Shown here: positions 44,383 to 52,572 of the stretch, one piece after another
Numbering within the stretch: the first letter of the stretch is position 1
Layout: each line of letters begins with the position of its first letter
Assembly: GCF_014284125.1 (NCBI RefSeq)
Contig: NZ_JACOFX010000019.1
Location: forward strand, 1-64,000
Reading direction: 5' to 3'
Origin: Undibacterium umbellatum
GTDB lineage: Bacteria > Pseudomonadota > Gammaproteobacteria > Burkholderiales > Burkholderiaceae_D
DNA length: 64,000 bases
Program-made: the position numbers and the translations under genes
The notes under the pieces: generated by a model
What the model saw: only the letters and a program-made list of their open reading frames with translations
Databases searched by the model: none
What the model was told of the DNA's origin: nothing

Positions 44383-45084
44383 TTGTTATTCAGATATCTC
44401 TCCACGGGCATTTGCAGTCTTGCCCTTGTCGTGTCGGTACAAGCTGCATCTGTAACGGACTCCAGGGAGTCGACTGTCGTCAAGCTCAGGAATAGCCTGC
44501 CTGGCCAGGTGCCGAAGCACAATAACGAGTACGAACTGGCGATATACCGTCTACCTGCCGGTGCAGAAGTAGCAAAGCTCATCTGCGGACAGATCCGCAA
44601 GTGCGAGAAAAAAGTAAAGGGAGCGTATACCTTTCATGCCTTTTCATCGAAGTTTGATCAGTTGGATGGCGATCTCGTCAGATTGAATGTGAGTCGCCTG
44701 CAACAATATGCTGTGTCGGCTAACTACGAATTGACCTTGGGGAAATATTTCTCTGTGACGTTCAAGAAAAGTGGATCCATTGGTGAGGGCATGCTATTTG
44801 AAGATGTCAGTTTTGTCGTTAGGCCGGTGTCCTTGAACGCCGGAGAGATGAACATCGATGTTTTTGGTTTGTTCAAATATCACCTGTTGGGATCCGGACA
44901 AAAAATCAGTCCGTCTGGACGTGCGGTTCGCTTTGCATCTTCAATCAGTCAGTCAAAGAATTTTCTTCTGATAGCAGAGGCGCAGGCGCAAACAAATGAA
45001 CCTGGATATCTCGCAGTGATCAAGCAATGCGATGAAATTTTGACGCCTTCGTACGAAGTGAAAATGCTGGAGAAGGGTTTATGA
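44383..45084 (+). CDS. Unrecognised exported protein, 233 residues, TTG start
   Basis: TTG at 44383 with a strong GAGGGAAGAG ribosome-binding site eight bases before it. A short signal peptide (ICSLALVVSVQA) follows. The mature part is beta-rich with two Cys residues close together (LICGQIRKCEKK) that could form a disulfide. It ends overlapping the next gene by four bases. Not recognised. Its place in the cluster suggests an envelope component. Confidence 0.7.
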   Translation: MLFRYLSTGICSLALVVSVQAASVTDSRESTVVKLRNSLPGQVPKHNNEYELAIYRLPAGAEVAKLICGQIRKCEKKVKGAYTFHAFSSKFDQLDGDLVRLNVSRLQQYAVSANYELTLGKYFSVTFKKSGSIGEGMLFEDVSFVVRPVSLNAGEMNIDVFGLFKYHLLGSGQKISPSGRAVRFASSISQSKNFLLIAEAQAQTNEPGYLAVIKQCDEILTPSYEVKMLEKGL

Positions 45085-45476
45085 AAAAAAAATGGATGTT
45101 GATCATGTTCGCTGCTACTGCGCAAACATGTCTGGCCGGCGGTTCATTGACTGAAGAGTTGGCGGCGGAGCGTGGAGTTAAAGTCGTCAATGTGGATTTG
45201 TTGGGCAGGGCAAAGACGGCGCCGATAAGGCCGCAAATCATGAGTTGTGGCGGGGTGCCCATGACTAGCAGAGCAGTTTCTGGGAATGTATTGCAGAACA
45301 AGGATGGAAAAATGTCGGCAGCTACGGGGCAGCCGCCAGCTCCACAAGAATTTAATGTGGAAAAAATGAAAGAGTCGTTGATCGAAATTTCAAGGCAGGC
45401 ATCAAGCATCCGCTACCAGGCTGCTTTGGCTCAAGGTGAAAAAAAGAAATCCTGCAATGTAAATCTGACTGAATAA
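45081..45476 (+). CDS. Unrecognised exported protein, 131 residues
   Basis: Signal peptide MKKKWMLIMFAATAQTCLA with cleavage before GGS. The mature part starts with a charged helix (LTEELAAERGVKVV), carries isolated Cys residues (MSCGGV, KSCNVN), and ends with a Lys-rich helix. It overlaps the previous gene by ATGA. Function unknown. Confidence 0.65.
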   Translation: MKKKWMLIMFAATAQTCLAGGSLTEELAAERGVKVVNVDLLGRAKTAPIRPQIMSCGGVPMTSRAVSGNVLQNKDGKMSAATGQPPAPQEFNVEKMKESLIEISRQASSIRYQAALAQGEKKKSCNVNLTE

Positions 45477-45497
45477 ACCTCTCTAGTGAAAGAAATT

Positions 45498-45932
45498 ATG
45501 CCCCTGATAGATCAGCTTGTTGAAGCCTTGCACAATTTGCATAAGCCCCATGTCGAACGGGCTTTACAGTTGTATCAATCCATACAGGTGCCCAATGGTT
45601 TGACCGAAGAATACTTCCTGCATCTGCAACAAAACAGCCCGGCCATGGCGGCAGAATTACCTGCAGATGGCAAGGAAAAGCTGGCGGCAGCCTTGGCGGC
45701 CCTGTATGGCGTGATACAGGTATTGAATCGCTGTGCGACCAATTTTCCATTTGGCCGGACTTTGCCGCTACTTCCATTTGTTGCTGAAGACCGGGCTGTC
45801 AGGGCAGCACAAGAAACCTTGTTCGACAAGATGAAGGATGAGTTTTTTGCGCCATCCGCATTTGACGATGCAAACGCTGAGATCGTTTATTTGAACCGCC
45901 TGGCGATGATCCGGGACATGCTGCAAGAATAG
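45498..45932 (+). CDS. Unrecognised soluble protein, 144 residues
   Basis: Start taken at the ATG at 45498; a GTG at 45486 is possible. All-helical, without signal peptide (PLIDQLVEALHNLHKPHVER, AALAALYGVIQVLNRCA). It could be a small cytoplasmic accessory protein or chaperone, but no family is recognised. It is the last gene before the 367-base AT-rich gap and the dot genes. Confidence 0.6.
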   Translation: MPLIDQLVEALHNLHKPHVERALQLYQSIQVPNGLTEEYFLHLQQNSPAMAAELPADGKEKLAAALAALYGVIQVLNRCATNFPFGRTLPLLPFVAEDRAVRAAQETLFDKMKDEFFAPSAFDDANAEIVYLNRLAMIRDMLQE

Positions 45933-46299
45933 ATGCAGGCCTGTTACTACCGTCTTAAATGAATCAGACGTCTATTCATGTTACGTCTATTAATTTCACT
46001 TTTTGTTGAACCTGAAGATATCTTGATCGGGTAGCGAACGCCCCTTTCCCGTCGGAGTGCAGATTGCCAGGTTGGCGCTGCACTTATTTACCTCGAATAT
46101 TGTCTGCAAACTCTTTTCACTGAGGCTAACGAGCCATATTCAAATACTTTGATGCAATCATCTAGTTTTTTACCATCATTGTCTTAATAAATTTCTTTTA
46201 AAAATGGTAGAATTTGGATTAAATACCAATAAAGCCTTATATATCATTGGTTTTAATAAAATGGCATGATAAGATATTCAAAGAATTCTAAATTTTTCC
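45933..46299. other. 367-base AT-rich region before the dot operon
   Basis: The base composition falls sharply to AT-rich over the last ~150 bases, with poly-T and poly-A tracts. A possible promoter is described separately. No gene is seen. An AT-rich control region of this kind is typical of loci under H-NS/MvaT-like silencing, which is an inference. Confidence 0.5.
46214..46243 (+). promoter_or_regulatory. Candidate promoter of the dot operon
   Basis: TTGGAT (46214-46219) and TATATA (46238-46243) are spaced by 18 bases, and transcription would begin about 50 bases before the dotJ-like ATG. Both hexamers are imperfect. Confidence 0.35.
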
Positions 46300-46611
46300 A
46301 TGAATAAAAAACTAGCAAAAGCCGTCCAGGAACTGCCTGTGCCCGTAGCTAAAAAAACCAGACGCTACGGGTTTGAGTTTTATCGGGATAATTTCCGCCG
46401 TATGACCGTACTTGCATTGGGGTTGGTCGGCCTGGATATTGTTCTGGTAGTGGCAATGTTTCTGGTGTATGCCAGTTTTCCTTCACGCGATTTATATGCG
46501 ACTACCCGCAATGGCTTATTGGTGAAATTGAAGCAATTTGACAATGTTGATCAGGTCAAGGCTTCGCGGGCGGCAAAAGCGGCAGTAAAAGTTGAATCAG
46601 CGAATCCCTAA
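46300..46611 (+). CDS. dotJ: DotJ/IcmM-like short inner-membrane protein
   Basis: 103 residues with one membrane helix (about 36-57, LALGLVGLDIVLVVAMFLVYA) after a basic RRYGFEFYRDNFRRM segment. It resembles the N-terminal part of the next protein (DotI-like YLDRYRFIQK + helix + DVYSNPP / YASFPSRD) but stops after about 40 residues of periplasmic sequence. In the Legionella Dot/Icm system DotJ is a truncated DotI paralogue forming a DotI-DotJ complex; the same pairing and order here support this call. A basic, Ala-rich tail ends it. Confidence 0.7.
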   Translation: MNKKLAKAVQELPVPVAKKTRRYGFEFYRDNFRRMTVLALGLVGLDIVLVVAMFLVYASFPSRDLYATTRNGLLVKLKQFDNVDQVKASRAAKAAVKVESANP

Positions 46612-46630
46612 AACGTGTAAGAGGATCAAG

Positions 46631-47356
46631 ATGTCTGGCTCTATAGCTCAACAACAATTGCAAACCCAGTCGGATCTCAAGCCGAAGCTAGCTGCGGTTG
46701 ATTCATCTCATGTAGATGGAAATGCCAGGGAAAATACTGGTCAGCCTGAGTTAAACATGGCGCGTGCTGAATTTTATCTTGACCGCTATCGCTTTATTCA
46801 GAAAGTGGTGGCGGCTTTGCTGGTGCTGACAATCTTGTTGTCTTATGCCTTATATGATGTGTATAGCAACCCCCCCAAGCCGCAATACATCGCAGCAGAA
46901 AATGATGGGCGCATTATTGAATTGCGCCCTATCAGCCGTCCTACCATCTCCAAGAATGCCTTGCTGACGTGGACTGCAGAGGCGGTAACTTCAATTTTCA
47001 CTTATGACTACGTGAATTACCGCAAGCAGTTTCAGGGGAACGTGGATTATTTCAGTGCCGATGGCTGGCAAGCCTTCATGGAGCAACTTGATAAGTCAGG
47101 GACGCTGCAAACGGTCAGGGAAAAATCCATGCTGGTTTCCTCTGTCGTCAGCGGCAGCCCCGTCATCACCGGTGAAGGGCAGGCCAACGGTGTCTATATG
47201 TGGAAAGTGGAAATGCCGATTGATGTGACATATACCCCATTCGGACAGAGTCCAATTAAACAAAAATTGGTAATCAAAATGAACCTGCGCGCAATTTCTC
47301 CATTAGAAAATCCCCGTGGTGTAGTGATCGATAGCTTTAGTACTTTCGAGCGATGA
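46631..47356 (+). CDS. dotI: DotI/IcmL inner-membrane channel protein
   Basis: 241 residues from the ATG at 46631, which has AAGAGGA just upstream; the frame extends earlier without support. A long cytoplasmic N-terminus leads to one membrane helix at about 58-80, then a periplasmic domain with the DotI/TraM pattern: LLTWTAEAVTSIFTYDYVNY, YFSADGWQAFMEQLDKSG, MLVSSVVSGSPVI, NGVYMWKVEMPIDVTY. DotI resembles VirB8 in fold and position. It is close in length to Legionella DotI (212 aa). It precedes dotH with 13 bases between. Confidence 0.9.
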   Translation: MSGSIAQQQLQTQSDLKPKLAAVDSSHVDGNARENTGQPELNMARAEFYLDRYRFIQKVVAALLVLTILLSYALYDVYSNPPKPQYIAAENDGRIIELRPISRPTISKNALLTWTAEAVTSIFTYDYVNYRKQFQGNVDYFSADGWQAFMEQLDKSGTLQTVREKSMLVSSVVSGSPVITGEGQANGVYMWKVEMPIDVTYTPFGQSPIKQKLVIKMNLRAISPLENPRGVVIDSFSTFER

Positions 47357-47369
47357 TGTGAGGCCGTTG

Positions 47370-48440
47370 ATGATGAACAAGAACACAAATGTCCGCCTTG
47401 CCTGCGTCTTGCTACTGAGCCTGGTCGGTGGTATTGCCTCTGCAAGGCAGGGCAGCGCAGAGAATCAGGCCAATGCCAAGGCGCAGACCAAGCCAGGTGA
47501 AATGGCTTTGCCCAGTGCCATACCCGAACCCAGTCAGCAGAGCTCCGCCAAAATGACGGCAGCAGAGCTCAACGCACGTTACAGTGACCCCGCCATGCTG
47601 CCATCGCCTGATGGGTATGCGCGGCCCCGTACCAAGCTGAAAATGCCACAGTTCCGCGATCCCAAAGAACAGGCACTGGATGATTTGCTTGATGAAACCG
47701 TGACATTTACCAGGGATGACATCAATCGCTATTACGACCGGATTGACGACTTCAAGCGCTCCGTGCGCACACCTGATGGGCAACTGCGCAGGGCTGTGAT
47801 TTCCTCTGTGATCGTGAATCTGCAGCCGGGATCGGTGATTCCGGTAATGCGATTGAATGTCAATGAAAATTCATCCTTGCTGTTTACCGATTCCACCGGC
47901 AACCCATGGCCTATTGTCAAATTTTCCGCTCCATCGAAAGCGATGTTTGCTGTGGAATTCCATGCCAGCAATAATCCACACGAAATTGCGCTGGAGCCGA
48001 TCAAGGATTATGCCTACGGTAACTTGAAAGTGTTCCTGGCAGGCATGAGTACCCCAGTGTTCGTCCGCCTGGTGACAGGGCAAAAAGAAACAGATGTGCG
48101 TCTTGACGCCAGAATGCCAGTGCGGGGGCCGAATGCGGCTGCACTGATAGAAAAACAAATGCCGCCCGAGGCTTCCTCCTCCATGTTTTCCATGTTGAAT
48201 GGTGTGGTGCCTGAAAAAGCGCAAGAGCTCAAGGTAGAGGGAGCAGATGCCAGAGCGTGGATGCTGGATGGCAAAATGTATTTGCGACTGACGAACAAGA
48301 CTTCAGTGCGCTCACCATCATGGACAGGCACCATGTCCTCTATTGATGGTACCAATGTTTATGAGCTTCCTGCGCGCACACCAGTGATTTACGCTGCGCA
48401 AGAAGGTAAAAGTGTAGAACTACGTGTGTCGGGGTTTTAA
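47370..48440 (+). CDS. dotH: DotH/IcmK outer-membrane ring protein
   Basis: 356 residues from the ATG at 47370, which has GAGG six bases upstream. Signal peptide with cut near GGIASA. Middle domain DLLDETVTFTRDDINRYYDRI, then the DotH core RAVISSVIVNLQPGSVIPVM, FTDSTGNPWPIVKFSAP, and a C-terminal domain. DotH forms the ring with DotC and DotD at the outer membrane and is the counterpart of VirB9/TraN. Legionella DotH has 360 residues, nearly the same. It directly precedes dotG without gap. Confidence 0.92.
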   Translation: MMNKNTNVRLACVLLLSLVGGIASARQGSAENQANAKAQTKPGEMALPSAIPEPSQQSSAKMTAAELNARYSDPAMLPSPDGYARPRTKLKMPQFRDPKEQALDDLLDETVTFTRDDINRYYDRIDDFKRSVRTPDGQLRRAVISSVIVNLQPGSVIPVMRLNVNENSSLLFTDSTGNPWPIVKFSAPSKAMFAVEFHASNNPHEIALEPIKDYAYGNLKVFLAGMSTPVFVRLVTGQKETDVRLDARMPVRGPNAAALIEKQMPPEASSSMFSMLNGVVPEKAQELKVEGADARAWMLDGKMYLRLTNKTSVRSPSWTGTMSSIDGTNVYELPARTPVIYAAQEGKSVELRVSGF

Positions 48441-49922
48441 ATGGCTCAAACGAATACAGGTGGAATGGCGTTCCTGGCGAACCCCAAGTCCCGCATGATG
48501 GTAATTGGCGTCGCCGTTGTTCTGGTCGCAGGCATAGCCCTGGCGGTGAATGGCATGATCAAAAAGAATGCTGCGAGCCAGGAACAGGGTGAATCTACCA
48601 GCACGGCAGCCTTGCCAGCTAATGCGAATCAAAAAACGGTTATTGATACGAACAAGGTGGATGCCAAGCAGTCTGAGTTGCGCAAGGTTGCGAATGAAGA
48701 CGCTGCCAAACTCGCCGATTCTAACGGCCAAACATTTATTGCCACGATTCGGCCTGATGTGGCACCTGCCTCTGCCCCACAGGCTGCGTCGGCAATTGAC
48801 CCGTCCATGTATGCCACTCGTAATCCAGAGAATGGTTTTGCTCCCAGATACGCTGGTCCGCGTGAACCTACCGAACAAGAGATACGTGACGCAGAAGCAG
48901 CTCACCAAAAGAAAGTGGATGACTGGAAGCGCAGGCTGGCGGCTGATAAGTCAAAAATCAACGAAGCCTGGGAGCCAGGTGCCAGGGTCTTTTATACCGC
49001 CTATGTGGGAAGTGAGGATGGCAAGGCGGACAAGAAGGATGTGAGTGCCCCGGATCTGAGTGCTGGTAAATCTGAAACGCCAGCAAAAGAACAGGTATTT
49101 GCCAAAGCTGGAGACATTTTCTATGGCACTATTGATATAGGCATGAATACCGATGAGCCAAGTGCAGTCACAGCATACATCCTCAGTGGTCCATTCAAGG
49201 GGGGGAAACTACTCGGTGCCCTGGCAGGACAGACCGCACCATACTCTGAAAAAGCGGTCATTCAATTTACTTCGCTGAATCATCCAAAGTTTGATCGCTC
49301 CATTCCAGTCAAAATTTTTGCAGTCGATCGTGATACCAAGCGTGCTGCTGTCGCAGACAATGTAGACAGACATTTACTGACCAAATTTGGACTTGCTGCG
49401 GTAGTTGATTTTGCCCAGGGTTATGCTGAGGGTAAGTCACAGAGTGCTACTACTGTAACCTATGGTCAAAACGGTGCGCCGACTGTCATTTCTCAATCAG
49501 AGTTGACGAACAAGCAGTTGCTTGCCCGTGGCGCAGCTAAAACCATGTCGCGTGTTGCCAGCACTCTGGCACCTTATACGAACCGGCCAAATACCCTGGA
49601 AGTATATTCCCAAACAGAAATTGGCCTGCTGGTTGCCGCAGACATTGTCTATGTTGAAGGTATGAGCGCCGATAATAGCGGGCCAGTGCCGGGCACTGGC
49701 GCAACCAACAATCCAAGGCGCGCAATGTCGCAAGCTGGTAGTGCATATCCGACACCACTTCCGGCACAGCAAGCTGCCTATGGTCAGCAACAGGTCTACA
49801 TGCCTCAGCCAGCGTATGCCCAGCAACCCGTGTATGCGCCACAGCCAGTCTATGGAATGCAGCCGTCCTACGGTGTGCAGTCTCCAGTGTATGGGCAAGT
49901 TCCCACTTATGGTCAGCGTTAG
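48441..49922 (+). CDS. dotG: DotG/IcmE channel protein (VirB10/TrbI-like C-terminus)
   Basis: 493 residues starting right behind the dotH stop (TAAATG). One membrane helix at about 18-36, a helical/Pro-poor linker, then the conserved VirB10-like domain at about 210-400 with AKAGDIFYGTIDIGMNTDEPS, GPFKGGKLLGAL and LEVYSQTEIGLLVAADIVYV. It lacks the long pentapeptide-like repeat region that makes Legionella DotG 1048 residues. The C-terminal ~50 residues are a low-complexity Gln/Pro/Tyr tail (YGQQQVYMPQPAYAQQPVYA…). DotG spans from inner to outer membrane. Confidence 0.92.
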   Translation: MAQTNTGGMAFLANPKSRMMVIGVAVVLVAGIALAVNGMIKKNAASQEQGESTSTAALPANANQKTVIDTNKVDAKQSELRKVANEDAAKLADSNGQTFIATIRPDVAPASAPQAASAIDPSMYATRNPENGFAPRYAGPREPTEQEIRDAEAAHQKKVDDWKRRLAADKSKINEAWEPGARVFYTAYVGSEDGKADKKDVSAPDLSAGKSETPAKEQVFAKAGDIFYGTIDIGMNTDEPSAVTAYILSGPFKGGKLLGALAGQTAPYSEKAVIQFTSLNHPKFDRSIPVKIFAVDRDTKRAAVADNVDRHLLTKFGLAAVVDFAQGYAEGKSQSATTVTYGQNGAPTVISQSELTNKQLLARGAAKTMSRVASTLAPYTNRPNTLEVYSQTEIGLLVAADIVYVEGMSADNSGPVPGTGATNNPRRAMSQAGSAYPTPLPAQQAAYGQQQVYMPQPAYAQQPVYAPQPVYGMQPSYGVQSPVYGQVPTYGQR

Positions 49923-50012
49923 ATCAGCGGGTGATCAGCGTAGATTCGTTGATGGAATGCAGCTTTATTTTTGACCACAAAGCCTAGAGTGAATAGAAGA
50001 TAAGGAAGAATA

Positions 50013-51098
50013 ATGGGAATGAATGACTGGGATGATCTTTCGGGTAACCCAACTAATAGTGCAGATACTGACTCTTCAAACAGTCCGACCAGCGTCGCTA
50101 GCAGTAATGTGACGCCGCCAGCTGCCGTGGCGGCAAGCAATAGCAACAAGACCATGTACTTGGCAATGGGGGGGCTGATGCTGTTCGTGATGGGCGTATT
50201 TGGTTACACCAAGTACATGGAATTCCAGGGTGTACAGAATGACGAGCGCATGCAGCAACAGCAGGCTTTCCAGAAAAGTAAAGCAGAAGCTGAGCAGCAG
50301 AAACGCAAGGCAGAGGAAAAGACGGCGCCACCTGTCGCCGCTGCTACCACTGCTAACACCGCACCAGTTGCAGAGCAAGCGCCTGCACCAGCAAGCCTGC
50401 CTCCGGGTGATGATCTGGCAACGCTGGCGCAGCTTAAGAATCGCAGCATCACGAATCCGGCAACACAGACTCCGTTGGCAGTGCCAGCAGCAGTAGCGAC
50501 GGCACCTGTGAACGTAGTCTTGTCAAGTTCTGTTGCGCAAAGCGCGCCAGCTGCGCCAATGGCTGCGTCCAGCCAGGATGGGCAGAAGCGAGAGCAATAT
50601 GTCAGTCTTCTGGAAGGGCGTGTGAATGACCTCGGTCTGGCAAAATTGCGACTGGAAGCTGAGCTCTGCAAGTATGAGCCAGGTCGTGGTTTCTGCGCGC
50701 GTTCCGGCAAAGGCGTTGCTGCACCGGAAGCCTTACGTGAACCGGTCCGGCCTGCCAGCAGATCCGTGCAATCGCCCTCAGAGACGACGGCACGTGTCAT
50801 GTTATTTGACACTGCCAAAGCTGGAAATGCGATCGCAGCTGATTTGCCACGTACTGTGTCAAGTGGCAACAATGCAATGTCCGCAAACTCGCCATCGCGT
50901 AGTCAGGCGGCAGATACAGCGCCAAAAGCCCTGTCTTTGCAGGGATTGACCATCTTGCGCGACCGCGTGCTGTACCGTGACCGCGACGGCTTAACGCATG
51001 AGGTGGAGTTGGGTGGCAATATGGAAAACTTGGGGCGCCTGGAAAGAATAGATTTTGAAAGAAAATCTTTCCAGGCCGGTGGCCGTACTTATAACTGA
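50013..51098 (+). CDS. dotF: DotF/IcmG-like bitopic protein
   Basis: 361 residues. The Ser/Thr/Asn-rich cytoplasmic N-terminus leads to one membrane helix at about 48-68 (MYLAMGGLMLFVMGVFGYT), followed by a Gln/Glu coiled coil, a Pro/Ala linker, a second short coiled coil (LLEGRVNDLGLAKLRLEAEL) and a small folded end (LTILRDRVLYRDRDGLTHEV). No strong sequence match to DotF is visible; the call rests on topology and on its position between dotG and dotE, where TraP/DotF lies in I-type systems. AAGGAAG precedes the ATG. Confidence 0.6.
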   Translation: MGMNDWDDLSGNPTNSADTDSSNSPTSVASSNVTPPAAVAASNSNKTMYLAMGGLMLFVMGVFGYTKYMEFQGVQNDERMQQQQAFQKSKAEAEQQKRKAEEKTAPPVAAATTANTAPVAEQAPAPASLPPGDDLATLAQLKNRSITNPATQTPLAVPAAVATAPVNVVLSSSVAQSAPAAPMAASSQDGQKREQYVSLLEGRVNDLGLAKLRLEAELCKYEPGRGFCARSGKGVAAPEALREPVRPASRSVQSPSETTARVMLFDTAKAGNAIAADLPRTVSSGNNAMSANSPSRSQAADTAPKALSLQGLTILRDRVLYRDRDGLTHEVELGGNMENLGRLERIDFERKSFQAGGRTYN

Positions 51099-51118
51099 TA
51101 ACAGGTCTGGAGATGTTG

Positions 51119-51712
51119 ATGTCAATTTCTCGCACTCGCCTCTTCTTCGGAATGGCGTCCAGCCTGCTGGCTGCGCCAGCATTTGCTGCGGGCCCAACAG
51201 CCATGACCATGCTGCTGAAATTTGGCGAGAGCATACCGGGGTTGTGGAACTTCGCGCAGGCGATGAGTTTTGTGGTGGCAATGTTTTTGTTTGGTTTTTC
51301 CCTGTTCAAATTGAAACGGATAGGAGATAGAAAATCAAATGAAGGGATGATGTCGGTAGTGATGACACTGCTGGCTGCAACTGGCCTGTTTTATTTGTCT
51401 TCTTCATTGGACAGCTTTTTGGTGTCCACCTTCGGGACCAGCACTATCATGACCTATACCTCGTCGAGCATACTGGATGCAGAAGGCCTCAAGGCGGCGA
51501 AGGTTGTCATTGGTTTTGTCAATCTGATCGGGCTGATTGCGTTTGCCCGAGGCTGGTATGCGCTCAAGATGCTGGGTTCTGGTGGTGGTCACAAGGAGGA
51601 CACGGCCAAGCGCGCCATCGTGCTACTGGTAGGCGGCACCTTCTGTCTGAACATCGTCGCACTTTCGGAAGTTTTGCAGAGATCATTGGGTATCAGCAAC
51701 ATTATCAATTGA
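51119..51712 (+). CDS. dotE: DotE/IcmC-like inner-membrane protein
   Basis: 197 residues from the ATG at 51119, six bases after GGAG; the earlier ATG at 51113 is too close to that site. A signal-like helix (SLLAAPAFA) and three more hydrophobic helices at about 45-60, 75-95 and 125-145, plus one near the C-terminus. The glycine-rich helix pattern and KRAIVLLVGGTFCLNIVAL fit DotE (194 aa in Legionella) and the IncI TraQ. Small integral membrane protein of the inner-membrane complex; its exact role is unknown. Confidence 0.75.
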   Translation: MSISRTRLFFGMASSLLAAPAFAAGPTAMTMLLKFGESIPGLWNFAQAMSFVVAMFLFGFSLFKLKRIGDRKSNEGMMSVVMTLLAATGLFYLSSSLDSFLVSTFGTSTIMTYTSSSILDAEGLKAAKVVIGFVNLIGLIAFARGWYALKMLGSGGGHKEDTAKRAIVLLVGGTFCLNIVALSEVLQRSLGISNIIN

Positions 51713-51865
51713 AAGGAGGGGTAACTCTCCCTTGTTGTCAGAAAATGCTAATTATTTTGACTTTTGTTCGTATAAAAACTTGAAAGCATTTTTGGTCTGA
51801 GGTATTCTTAGCGATGTTCTTACCGGACTTTGTTGCATCTATTTCTAAAGCTTAGGAGTGTTTCC

Positions 51866-52276
51866 ATGAAAAAACTTAACAAGAGTATCAAAGGCAAGCT
51901 GGGCGTTGTGTTGGGTGTGGCGGCAGGCACAGCCGTGGCGCTGATGCCAGAGCTGGCTTTTGCAGCAGACCCAGCAACGCAATCAATCGGCGATATCGCA
52001 ATGAATGCGTCCAAAAGTATCAACGGTGTGCAAGTCATGATCCAGGGTGCCTGCTACATGGCTGGCGTAGCGCTGGCTGGTGGCTCCATGTTCAAGTTCA
52101 AGGCGCACAAGGACAACCCTCAGCAAACACCGCTGTCCACACCTATCGTCATGCTGGCTGTCGCAGCAGGTTTGCTGTACTTGCCATCGTTGATGAGTAG
52201 TGCTGGTGATTCTCTCTGGGGTGGCAAACAGAACAGTAACAAAGTTTCTTATCAGTACAGCAGCTTCGGTACCTGA
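51866..52276 (+). CDS. dotP: DotP/IcmD-like inner-membrane protein
   Basis: 136 residues from the ATG at 51866, with AGGAG seven bases before. N-terminal signal-type helix, then two membrane helices around KFKAHKDNPQQTPLSTPIVML, a motif typical of IcmD/TraR. Length matches Legionella DotP (132 aa). It is the last gene of the first dot transcription block before a terminator (52371-52403), so dotO may have its own promoter or be reached by read-through. Confidence 0.85.
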   Translation: MKKLNKSIKGKLGVVLGVAAGTAVALMPELAFAADPATQSIGDIAMNASKSINGVQVMIQGACYMAGVALAGGSMFKFKAHKDNPQQTPLSTPIVMLAVAAGLLYLPSLMSSAGDSLWGGKQNSNKVSYQYSSFGT

Positions 52277-52370
52277 TATCTGGCTGGGCTTGCTGACAGC
52301 GCACTCGCAGCCATCCTGCGGCAAGACACCAGAAATTGCCTGAACTTGCGGGAATTTTATGACAGTCCAC

Positions 52371-52403
52371 AAAAGCCTCGCAGGCCAAGTCTGCGAGGCT
52401 TTT
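52371..52403 (+). terminator. Terminator between dotP and dotO
   Basis: AAAAGCCTCGCAG pairs perfectly with CTGCGAGGCTTTT around a 7-base loop; TTTT ends the stem. It lies 95 bases behind dotP and 170 before dotO, and could also stop minus-strand transcription. Confidence 0.85.
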
Positions 52404-52572
52404 GTATAAGCTGAAAGCAATGGATTAAGTGCCTTGTCATAAAAGCATCATCAGTTTCACCGCTTTTTGATGAATTTGTAGGCTATGCCCAGTCTTCCAG
52501 CTTGTCTGGCGTCTAGGCCAAATAGAGGTGTTGATCACCTGTTTGTCCTGTTGTAAATTGAACGGAGAAAAT

